From: a virus | Direction: 5' to 3' (one strand) | Length of the DNA stretch: 29,377 nt | Virus record (IMG/VR): IMGVR_UViG_3300030012_000504 | Span: 1-29,377 of that record | Shown here: positions 16,197 to 21,599 of the stretch, piece after piece | Position numbering within the stretch: the stretch's first letter is position 1 | How the letters are laid out: each line of letters begins with the position of its first letter | Translations under genes and position numbers: made by a program | Notes under the pieces: model-generated | What the model was told of the DNA's origin: nothing | Seen by the model: only the letters and a program-made list of their open reading frames with translations | Databases searched by the model: none

Positions 16197-16334
16197 TTTA
16201 CACACAGCGTTGTGATGACTGACGCATCTGGAAAAAAAAATATTTACCAGTATCAGGTTTTTCTGGAGTAGGATTTGGTGGTGGGTCAACTATTATAAGG
16301 TGTGTCAACTATCATAGACTATCAAACGACTACC

Positions 16335-16366
16335 AAAAAAAAGGGGATAATCTTGCGACTATCCCC
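16335..16366 (-). terminator. Leftward Rho-independent terminator
   Basis: Minus strand: 7-bp stem GGGGATA/TATCCCC (16366-16360 with 16349-16343), 10-base loop, followed directly by eight T (16342-16335). It lies beyond the end of the ribozyme operon and before the RHH promoter, so it backs up the first terminator or ends a transcript from the non-coding region between them. Confidence 0.8.
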
Positions 16367-16443
16367 TACCTTGGAGGTTTCAATATATGAAAGTTGCATT
16401 TAGAAATAAAGAAAAACTTATGCAATTCTTTGATATTAGATAA

Positions 16444-16650
16444 TCAATATAATGTATTTGATAGCAAATTGCAAGAGTTATATACAACTTTTCCACAGAG
16501 ATATCCACAGCTAGAAAACCAGTAAATATATTTTATGTGCTAGGCTCGAACACGCTAGTAATTGCTATCAGAATATCTCAGGATAAACAATATACTAGTA
16601 AATATTTTATTATTCACCCCTCCACACGCTTCGTATATCCACTTTTTTTA
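16444..16650. other. Non-coding AT-rich region with DnaA-box-like sites; possible origin
   Basis: Two same-strand DnaA-box-like 9-mers, TTTTCCACA (16489-16497) and ATATCCACA (16501-16509), each one or two bases from TTATCCACA. Two copies of the dispersed palindrome follow: ACCAGTAAATATA (16518-16530) and ACTAGTAAATATT (16594-16606). GATAGCA and TGCTATC form an inverted pair ~100 bases apart. The region lies between two leftward terminators and has no credible gene. The surrounding gap 16136-16706 also holds a repeat copy (16239-16253) and a 19-base-spaced direct repeat GTCAACTAT (16285, 16304). Confidence 0.4.
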
Positions 16651-16654
16651 GAAC

Positions 16655-16699
16655 AAAAAAAAAGGCGGGACACCACCTTTTACAGTAGCATCCCGCCTT
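16655..16699 (-). terminator. Strong leftward Rho-independent terminator of the ribozyme operon
   Basis: Minus strand: 9-bp GC-rich stem AAGGCGGGA/TCCCGCCTT (16699-16691 with 16670-16662), 20-base loop, then an unbroken T-run to 16655. It begins 8 bases after the stop codon of the last gene (16707), exactly where the operon should end. Confidence 0.9.
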
Positions 16700-16706
16700 A
16701 ATTTAT

Positions 16707-16973
16707 TTATATATCTTGCACCTCAACTTCTATTATTTGATTATCACTTGTAAATCCAAGATGTTTAGGAAAAGGAAGATTCATATCCGCCCTTTCTTTG
16801 TATAAAACATCTTGCACTTTGTGATTAATTGAAACCAAAGTATTAAAATATTTAACTAGAGCCAAATCAATATCTGATTTTTCTTCTAGTTGCCTATCAA
16901 TCTTTGTATAAATTTCGTTGCAAGTTCCTATGTTTACTTTCAAAGTAAATTCTAATAGTTCTCGATTAGTCAT
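16707..16973 (-). CDS. Hypothetical protein, last gene of the ribozyme operon
   Basis: 88 residues, mainly helical (RELLEFTLKVNIGTCNEIYT, IDLALVKYFNTLVSINHKVQ), ending IIEVEVQDI. No family recognised. Its ATG overlaps the TGA of the preceding gene (ATGA), so translation is coupled. Unlike the five cistrons before it, it has no ribozyme or UUGGAG hairpin of its own. A terminator follows immediately. Confidence 0.68.
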   Translation of the reverse strand: MTNRELLEFTLKVNIGTCNEIYTKIDRQLEEKSDIDLALVKYFNTLVSINHKVQDVLYKERADMNLPFPKHLGFTSDNQIIEVEVQDI

Positions 16974-17191
16974 TCTAAACCCCCCATATCTTTTAATGTT
17001 CCAAAACTATGGGTCAGAACAAATTCATCATCATCTAAATTAGTATCAACTTTTTCTAAATGATGAATTAAAGCATATAATCCCGCCTTTACTCCGCTAT
17101 GTTCAGCTTTAGTATGGCTATCATTTACCCATTCATCATCTGCAATAATATCTTCTGCGATATTTTTGATTCTATCTAAAGTAATTTTCAT
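16970..17191 (-). CDS. Hypothetical small acidic protein behind ribozyme 1
   Basis: 73 residues from the ATG at 17191 (MKITLDRIKNIAEDIIADDE). An in-frame extension upstream exists but reads through the ribozyme and the Shine-Dalgarno hairpin, so it is not coding. The sequence is acidic and helical (SGVKAGLYALIHHLEKVDTN), with no known domain. GGAGGGG lies ~9 bases before the ATG. It ends in an ATGA overlap with the 88-residue gene, so this ribozyme-released mRNA is bicistronic. Confidence 0.68.
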   Translation of the reverse strand: MKITLDRIKNIAEDIIADDEWVNDSHTKAEHSGVKAGLYALIHHLEKVDTNLDDDEFVLTHSFGTLKDMGGLE

Positions 17192-17199
17192 AATAATTA

Positions 17200-17211
17200 C
17201 CCCTCCAAGGG
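17200..17211 (-). promoter_or_regulatory. Shine-Dalgarno hairpin 1
   Basis: Minus strand CCC-UUGGAG-GGG, hexaloop carrying the Shine-Dalgarno, 8 bases before the ATG at 17191. Same loop as the other four leaders, with a different stem. Confidence 0.65.
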
Positions 17212-17226
17212 CAGTTAAAGTTAAAA

Positions 17227-17281
17227 TTCTAATTTCATGCTTTTGCAATCATCAGCCAAGATACACATCTTGATATTAGAA
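17227..17281 (-). ncRNA. Hammerhead ribozyme 1 (type III)
   Basis: Minus-strand RNA. Stem III UUCUAAU (17281-17275) pairs with AUUAGAA (17233-17227), 7 bp. Cleavage site AUA, with A17 at 17274. Stem I UCAAGAU-GUGU-AUCUUGG (17273-17256), 7 bp including one U-G pair. Core CUGAUGA (17255-17249). Stem II UGC-AAAA-GCA between two unpaired U (17248 and 17237). GAA at 17236-17234 followed by A15.1 at 17233. Every invariant hammerhead base is present. Self-cleavage would fall between 17274 and 17273, leaving the stem I hairpin at the 5' end of the mRNA for the 73-residue protein. Confidence 0.93.
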
Positions 17282-17291
17282 ATTTGATGCG

Positions 17292-17329
17292 GGAAGAAAA
17301 AATATTTACTGGTAAATACTTTTTCCTCC
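17292..17329 (-). repeat. 18-bp hairpin at the 3' end of the VWA gene (repeat TATTTACYRGTAAATA)
   Basis: Arms 17329-17312 and 17309-17292 pair over 18 positions in minus-strand RNA; the two non-Watson-Crick positions are G-U. The inner part is TATTTACTGGTAAATA on the plus strand. It lies between the stop at 17344 and ribozyme 1, so after cleavage it would protect the 3' end of the upstream fragment. Confidence 0.8.
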
Positions 17330-17343
17330 ACACCAATTTGCGA

Positions 17344-18714
17344 TTAAAGACTAGACATATCGATACTAACTTTCTCGCCAAAAGGAAGTTCGTCAGTACA
17401 GTAGTTTTCGCCACCAGTTAATGCCCATATTACTGGAACATTTGGCTCAACTTCCGCACTACAAGTTCCATATCCATCTGTGAAATAAATAAAAGCTAAT
17501 ACATCATCAGTATTATCTGTGTATTCATTAAACAAATTAAAAGGCGGTTCAAAATCAGTTCCGCCACCGCCACGAAGTTGAAAGTTTAATTCATCGCAAT
17601 CAAGTTCGTATTCATCCCACCATTCGCCATTACTATTTTTGATAACAGTTGAATCACAATAGCAAACTCTAATCTTATCTATACCGCACTCTTCCGCTAG
17701 GGATTGAGTTTCAGTAGCAAAGATATTAAGTTCTTCTTGGGTCATAGACATACTTGTATCAACCGCAACGACAATCTCGCCACCGCTAGGCTCTTTGTCT
17801 TTACTAGGTAAATTAATACCTCTCCAAGAATGTCGCCTATTCAATCTAGTCCAAGTGGGATTAGTTGAGATAGCAGACTGCAATAAGTCTCGCAATACAT
17901 CAACCCAGTCAACATAAGTCTCATTGAGTTTTTGCACCGCTCCACGAAGTGAACCATCAGAACCACTTCCAATACTATCTAGCTTGTCAGCCATTGTGAT
18001 AGTTCTTTGAAGTTCTTCTTGTAGTTCAGCCATTTCAGTAGGCGATAATTCTTGTCCATTTTCATTAGTTGGAATCCAAACTTCGCCACTAGATTTTGGT
18101 AAGTCAGCAAGTTTCTCTTCAAGAGATTTACCTTTACCATTTCCATTGGCAGTATCGTTGGAATCAGAATCAGAATCAGAATCTATATCTGAATCAGAAT
18201 CAGAATCTGAAGCAGAATCGCCATTACCACTTTGAGAATCAGAATCATCAGAATCGCCATTATCAGATTTAGATTTTAAATCTTCGATAGCTTCGTTTAG
18301 TAAATCTTCATCGTTAGATAAAGTTCTATAAACTTGTTCCGCACTTTGTCCCTTATACCTCATGTCTAATAATCCATCTTTTGGAAGTTCCATATTTAAG
18401 TCGTATGCTATCCAAGAGTTAATTACATAGTCAGTAGCTATGTTCCAAAGTTCGTGATTTCGCTTCCCTTTTCTTAGCGGATGTTCCCAAATAACATGAC
18501 TTGCTTCGTGGACTAATACCGCTTGGATTTCATCATCAGTTATTGATTTAACAAATTCATCATTCCAATAGATATTTACTCCGTCAGTAGCCATTGTTTG
18601 ACATCGCTCATTTTCCTCAATCAAGGTAAGTTTCAATAACATAGTAGCCATACCAACATTACCTTTCATAAGTTTCGCTCTAGCTTTAATCATTCGCTCT
18701 TCACTATTTTTCAT
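17344..18714 (-). CDS. Metallopeptidase-VWA protein (DUF2201/CobT-like), MoxR partner
   Basis: 456 residues from the ATG at 18714. The sequence before it is the Shine-Dalgarno hairpin, so a longer TTG start is unlikely. N-terminal domain: HEASHVIWEH, an HExxH zinc motif (H69-H73), then WNIATDYVINSWI, typical of the DUF2201 putative metallopeptidase. A Ser/Asp-rich linker with repeated SD covers about 155-185. The C-terminal von Willebrand A domain has MIDAS motif DTSMS (D319), GGGGTDF and FIYFTDGYG. Proteins of this build work with MoxR-type AAA+ ATPases in chelatase-like or remodelling complexes; that ATPase is encoded in the same operon. The phage role is unknown. Confidence 0.87.
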   Translation of the reverse strand: MKNSEERMIKARAKLMKGNVGMATMLLKLTLIEENERCQTMATDGVNIYWNDEFVKSITDDEIQAVLVHEASHVIWEHPLRKGKRNHELWNIATDYVINSWIAYDLNMELPKDGLLDMRYKGQSAEQVYRTLSNDEDLLNEAIEDLKSKSDNGDSDDSDSQSGNGDSASDSDSDSDIDSDSDSDSNDTANGNGKGKSLEEKLADLPKSSGEVWIPTNENGQELSPTEMAELQEELQRTITMADKLDSIGSGSDGSLRGAVQKLNETYVDWVDVLRDLLQSAISTNPTWTRLNRRHSWRGINLPSKDKEPSGGEIVVAVDTSMSMTQEELNIFATETQSLAEECGIDKIRVCYCDSTVIKNSNGEWWDEYELDCDELNFQLRGGGGTDFEPPFNLFNEYTDNTDDVLAFIYFTDGYGTCSAEVEPNVPVIWALTGGENYCTDELPFGEKVSIDMSSL

Positions 18715-18718
18715 AATT

Positions 18719-18734
18719 AATTCCTCCAAGAATT
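18719..18734 (-). promoter_or_regulatory. Shine-Dalgarno hairpin 2
   Basis: Minus strand AAUUC-UUGGAG-GAAUU: 5-bp stem, hexaloop with the start of GGAGG, 4 bases before the ATG at 18714. Confidence 0.65.
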
Positions 18735-18748
18735 TTATTTATGAGTTG

Positions 18749-18797
18749 CTGTTTCATAGTTTCCTAATCATCAGTTGCGATACACATCGCAAGACAG
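18749..18797 (-). ncRNA. Hammerhead ribozyme 2 (type III)
   Basis: Minus-strand RNA. Stem III CUGU (18797-18794) with ACAG (18752-18749), 4 bp. Cleavage site GUC, with C17 at 18793. Stem I UUGCGAU-GUGU-AUCGCAA (18792-18775), perfect 7 bp. Core CUGAUGA (18774-18768). Stem II UAG-GAAA-CUA inside a U-U mismatch. GAA at 18755-18753. The stem I sequence differs from copies 1 and 3 at several positions with pairing kept, while loop GUGU and core are constant. The short stem III is the weakest point. Cleavage would fall between 18793 and 18792, ahead of the VWA gene. Confidence 0.88.
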
Positions 18798-18800
18798 TAT

Positions 18801-18838
18801 GCGAAGAAAAATATTTACTAGTAAATAGTTTCCTCCGC
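18801..18838 (-). repeat. 18-position hairpin at the 3' end of the DUF3150-like gene
   Basis: Arms 18838-18821 and 18818-18801 pair in minus-strand RNA at 17 of 18 positions, counting two G-U pairs. The centre TATTTACTAGTAAATA is a perfect palindrome. It lies between the stop at 18851 and ribozyme 2, the same placement as at the neighbouring junctions. Confidence 0.8.
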
Positions 18839-18850
18839 CCACTCATTGGC

Positions 18851-19810
18851 TTACTTCTTATACATATCGTCTAGGAATCCGCCTTTCAATTCATCAACTG
18901 AATCTTTTAAATCATCCGCAAGTTGCTTTCGCTTCTTATCAGTATAATCATCATCATCACGAAGTGAATCGACATCATTTATTTTTGCAAAGACACTAAC
19001 CAAATTTTGGTGTGCTTCCGCTATCGTTTTGTCATTCCCTAGAATGTCAGAATTGATACTTGGAAGAGTATCTAAAAATTGTCTTAACTTATCAAAAGAT
19101 GAGTTCTTAAAGAATCCGCCACCTTTTGTTTTTGGGTCATAAGATTTTAGCTTGTCAGCTAAATGTTCTACTGATTCCAAAAGAGTATCGACAGTAGTTC
19201 GTGTAATTGCTTCAACATTTTTCGTTGCCCTTTTTAATGCGTCTTGTTCAATCTTCTTGCGAAGTTTTTCAGATACATTTAAACGAACATCCTTAGTATT
19301 AAATTGTGGAACAGTACCAAGTTCAAAATCGAATCTAAACTTAGTAGCTATTACATCCTTGCTAGGATAATCAGACAACTTAAATGCTTGTCCAAGTTTG
19401 TGCTTATTCGCTTCAATCAAATTATCATAATTATCAAGAAATGAATCCACTTCCTTTTGGAAGTCAGACTTGGACTCGTTAGCCTTATCCATGAGTCTAT
19501 CAAGTTCTCTATTAGGGCATAGTCGCCACCCACTTAGAACCTTGCCATCATAGTCGCTAGTGTTATCATCCCAAGGGACAGTTAAAGGATAAAAATAGTT
19601 ATACCTAAACTGATTGATAATTCTACGAAAATACTTATTCGTTTCTTTACCAAAAATATACTTAGCGACATGAAGTGAATCATTGTTGGCTTCTTTGTCT
19701 ATTGCTAGACCTTTTCTTAAATCCTTATCTGATTTAATTCCGCTTGGATGTTTCGTTGTGAAACGAACCAAAGTAGCATTTTCAGATAAAGTATTTGTAT
19801 TATTTTTCAT
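18851..19810 (-). CDS. DUF3150-like protein of the MoxR-VWA operon
   Basis: 319 residues. Central part YFRRIINQFRYNYFYPLTVP, WRLCPNRELDRLMDKANE and DFQKEVDSFLDNYDNLIEAN resembles the DUF3150 proteins that accompany MoxR ATPase and VWA genes in phages. The call rests on recalled pattern and on gene order. The rest is helical and charged, including a probable coiled coil ~200-235 (KLRKKIEQDALKRATKNVEA) and an Asp-rich stretch near 290. A TTGGAGG Shine-Dalgarno lies 6-8 bases upstream. It is flanked by ribozyme 3 before and ribozyme 2 after, so it should be released as a single-gene mRNA. Confidence 0.68.
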   Translation of the reverse strand: MKNNTNTLSENATLVRFTTKHPSGIKSDKDLRKGLAIDKEANNDSLHVAKYIFGKETNKYFRRIINQFRYNYFYPLTVPWDDNTSDYDGKVLSGWRLCPNRELDRLMDKANESKSDFQKEVDSFLDNYDNLIEANKHKLGQAFKLSDYPSKDVIATKFRFDFELGTVPQFNTKDVRLNVSEKLRKKIEQDALKRATKNVEAITRTTVDTLLESVEHLADKLKSYDPKTKGGGFFKNSSFDKLRQFLDTLPSINSDILGNDKTIAEAHQNLVSVFAKINDVDSLRDDDDYTDKKRKQLADDLKDSVDELKGGFLDDMYKK

Positions 19811-19826
19811 AATTCCTCCAAGAATT
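19811..19826 (-). promoter_or_regulatory. Shine-Dalgarno hairpin 3
   Basis: Minus strand AAUUC-UUGGAG-GAAUU directly before the ATG at 19810. Identical to copies 2 and 4, but with no spacer to the start codon. Confidence 0.62.
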
Positions 19827-19837
19827 AAAATTAATAA

Positions 19838-19894
19838 ATTCTGATTTCATCATTTTTGAATCGTCAGTTGGAATACACATCCCAATATCAGAAT
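19838..19894 (-). ncRNA. Hammerhead ribozyme 3 (type III)
   Basis: Minus-strand RNA. Stem III AUUCUGAU (19894-19887) with AUCAGAAU (19845-19838), perfect 8 bp. Cleavage site AUA, with A17 at 19886. Stem I UUGGGAU-GUGU-AUUCCAA (19885-19868), 7 bp including one G-U. Core CUGACGA (19867-19861); the C is at position 7, the one core base that is free to vary. Stem II UCA-AAAA-UGA inside a U-U mismatch. GAA at 19848-19846. Stem sequences differ from copies 1 and 2 with pairing kept. Cleavage would fall between 19886 and 19885, ahead of the DUF3150-like gene. Confidence 0.93.
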
Positions 19895-19902
19895 GAGCGG
19901 AA

Positions 19903-19937
19903 AAGGAATATTTACCAGTAAATAATAAATATTCCTT
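19903..19937 (-). repeat. 12-bp hairpin at the 3' end of the MoxR gene (repeat TATTTACYRGTAAATA)
   Basis: Perfect arms AAGGAATATTTA (19903-19914) and TAAATATTCCTT (19926-19937) around a loop that contains the second half of the ATTTACCAGTAAAT palindrome. It lies between the stop at 19954 and ribozyme 3. Confidence 0.75.
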
Positions 19938-19953
19938 AACTCGCCATGTAAAT

Positions 19954-21018
19954 TTAGATTTCTAAATCTTGGTTATCAATCTTGAACTTAGAATATACAT
20001 CGCACTCTTTGAGTTCGCTTCTAAGTCCAGTAATTTTTCTAACAAAGAATATAGAAAATTCTACAGTCGAAAGTTGCTTCAAATAATTCAAAGCATTTTC
20101 AAAGTAGTCATAAACATTACTTTCATTTGCTCCATTAATTGCAGTTGTTAATGCAATCGTGGTCGCATAGCAAAGACCCGCTTCATCTATAACTTCAACA
20201 TCTTTGCCCTTACATATATCAGATATGTTTGGAACATCATTTTGAAGTGAGATAAAGTTCATCAATTCAATAGCTGATTCTTGTCCAACATCGCCCTCGA
20301 ATAATTTTTGCATTAATCGTTTAGGCGGATTCGTTTTCAAAGTATCGCTTAACCTTGTCCAACTTCTTGGACTTGGCTGTGGGTCGTTGCATTTAGGGTC
20401 GAAGTCCCATAATAGTTGGGGCATGAATCTAATAAGACCTTGAACATTTAAGTCAATGTCGTTCTTATCTGCCCACTCTAACCAGTCGTCCACATCGTGA
20501 GTAAACTGGATAGCAGTAGTTCTATCTTGACAATGCCTAAGTATCTTATTCGCACCGCTTCTATCAGTATGTCTATTACCCGCCAAGACAATTTTCCACC
20601 CACTAGGAAAAACATAATCGCCAATTCTTCGCTCTTCGTTTTTACCTTTTGGGTCTAGTAATTGTCCTATCGTTGCTTGGACAGATGAATGTGCTTGTGC
20701 AAATTCGTCCAAGAAAAATAGACCCTCGCCACCTCTAGGCAAGTTGCCTAGAAATGCTTTCTTTTGAGTTCCCTCTTCAATGTAAGGCAACCCTCCCAAA
20801 TCAATAGATTCTACTAACCCAAGTCTAAAAGATATAAAACCAAATTCATCATCTTTAGGACTTACTGAATCAGTAAGAGTTCTATCGTTTGCTAGTTCTT
20901 CCGCAATCTCTTTAACTATTGCGGATTTACCAACTCCAGTACCACCAATTAAGAAAGGAATATTGCTCCCTTTCAAAATATGTAGGCATGAAGTTTTTGC
21001 TTCGCTTGGTTTAAACAT
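19954..21018 (-). CDS. MoxR-type AAA+ ATPase
   Basis: 354 residues from the ATG at 21018; the in-frame sequence before it is the Shine-Dalgarno hairpin. Walker A GGTGVGKS (25-32). The Walker B region GLFFLDEFAQAH near residue 100 is followed by QATIGQLLDP and a sensor-like WKIVLAGNR. PSPRSWTRLSDTL lies in the lid part. These features fit the MoxR/RavA branch, which remodels protein complexes together with VWA-domain partners. The metallopeptidase-VWA gene lies two cistrons downstream. Ribozyme 4 precedes and ribozyme 3 follows this gene. Confidence 0.88.
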   Translation of the reverse strand: MFKPSEAKTSCLHILKGSNIPFLIGGTGVGKSAIVKEIAEELANDRTLTDSVSPKDDEFGFISFRLGLVESIDLGGLPYIEEGTQKKAFLGNLPRGGEGLFFLDEFAQAHSSVQATIGQLLDPKGKNEERRIGDYVFPSGWKIVLAGNRHTDRSGANKILRHCQDRTTAIQFTHDVDDWLEWADKNDIDLNVQGLIRFMPQLLWDFDPKCNDPQPSPRSWTRLSDTLKTNPPKRLMQKLFEGDVGQESAIELMNFISLQNDVPNISDICKGKDVEVIDEAGLCYATTIALTTAINGANESNVYDYFENALNYLKQLSTVEFSIFFVRKITGLRSELKECDVYSKFKIDNQDLEI

Positions 21019-21022
21019 AATT

Positions 21023-21038
21023 AATTCCTCCAAGAATT
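21023..21038 (-). promoter_or_regulatory. Shine-Dalgarno hairpin 4
   Basis: Minus strand AAUUC-UUGGAG-GAAUU, 4 bases before the ATG at 21018. Confidence 0.65.
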
Positions 21039-21052
21039 TTAAGTTTGTTATT

Positions 21053-21071
21053 TGCTATCAGATTGATAGCA
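21053..21071 (-). other. 8-bp hairpin at the 5' end of the cleaved MoxR mRNA
   Basis: TGCTATCA (21053-21060) and TGATAGCA (21064-21071) are perfect complements around a 3-base loop. After ribozyme 4 cuts, the mRNA would begin UUGG and enter this hairpin within about five bases. It could shield the 5' end from RNase E-type decay. Confidence 0.65.
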
Positions 21072-21130
21072 CCAAGACTAGATAATTTCTTATCTAGTTT
21101 CGCCTAAATCTCATAGGCTCATCAGTTGGT
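21071..21130 (-). ncRNA. Hammerhead ribozyme 4 (type I)
   Basis: Minus-strand RNA, with stem I open instead of stem III. Stem I ACCAA (21130-21126) with UUGGU (21075-21071). Core CUGAUGA (21125-21119). Stem II GCCUA/UAGGC with 7-base loop (21118-21102). GAA (21101-21099). Stem III ACUAGAUAA-GAAA-UUAUCUAGU (21098-21077), perfect 9 bp. Cleavage site GUC, with C17 at 21076. All invariant bases and all three helices are intact. The core contains the TGA stop of the upstream gene (21124-21122). Cleavage would fall between 21076 and 21075. Confidence 0.96.
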
Positions 21131-21406
21131 TAATCCATGGATATTTATTTTCCATGAAGCATAAGGTGACCAGTCATATTCTGATAATCCAAAAATCTTT
21201 TCAGCCTTTTGATTATCGAAGAAAGCTACATCATCATTTATTATGTCGTGTAAAATACTTTCGAAACATATCTCGATAATGTAATCTTCATCTTTTGTTT
21301 CTCTAACAATAAAACCTAAATCTTTTCTATATTCAGATAAGTTTTCAGATTCAATCCAGTTCTCAAAAGATTCGTGAACATGATTAATTACTTTTTTAAT
21401 ATTCAT
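21122..21406 (-). CDS. Hypothetical small acidic protein, first gene of the ribozyme operon
   Basis: 94 residues (MNIKKVINHVHESFENWIES, YIIEICFESILHDIINDDVA, FGLSEYDWSPYASW). Acidic alpha/beta protein with no recognised family. GGAGGG in the UUGGAG hairpin lies ~8 bases upstream. Its stop TGA and the next TGA together form most of the CUGAUGA core of ribozyme 4, so a terminating ribosome would physically cover the ribozyme. A degenerate hammerhead-like element lies in its own leader. Confidence 0.7.
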   Translation of the reverse strand: MNIKKVINHVHESFENWIESENLSEYRKDLGFIVRETKDEDYIIEICFESILHDIINDDVAFFDNQKAEKIFGLSEYDWSPYASWKINIHGLTN

Positions 21407-21411
21407 AATTT

Positions 21412-21425
21412 AACCCTCCAAGGTT
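21412..21425 (-). promoter_or_regulatory. Shine-Dalgarno hairpin 5
   Basis: Minus strand AACC-UUGGAG-GGUU, 5 bases before the ATG at 21406. The stem differs from all other copies but pairs perfectly. Confidence 0.65.
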
Positions 21426-21483
21426 ACAGTTTCTTGAACCCCATAATTAGGATTCTCATTCAGCTTGTTAATTCAAGGACTGT
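21426..21483 (-). ncRNA. Degenerate hammerhead-like element 5
   Basis: Minus-strand RNA in type III order. Stem III ACAGU (21483-21479) with ACUGU (21430-21426). Cleavage site GUC (C17 at 21478). Stem I CUUG/CAAG. Stem II GAAUCC/GGGUUC. GAA at 21433-21431. The core reads CUGAAUGA, one base too long, and two extra A precede GAA. An alternative hairpin GGACUG/CAGUCC (21494-21477) would sequester the cleavage site. It may be inactive, slow, or switchable. Confidence 0.45.
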
Positions 21484-21599
21484 TGGAGCAGTCCCAAAAG
21501 TTATATATAAATGTTCCATTGAAATAGCTATTCCCAACTGGGAGCATTTTTACCAATTTTTGTATTATGATTTTTGGAATCAAAAGAACAAATATAATT

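Noticed and set aside
16387-16443. 18-residue plus-strand ORF after TTGGAGG
   Set aside because: It has a good Shine-Dalgarno but is too short to support alone and lies in the putative origin region; kept only as a possibility.
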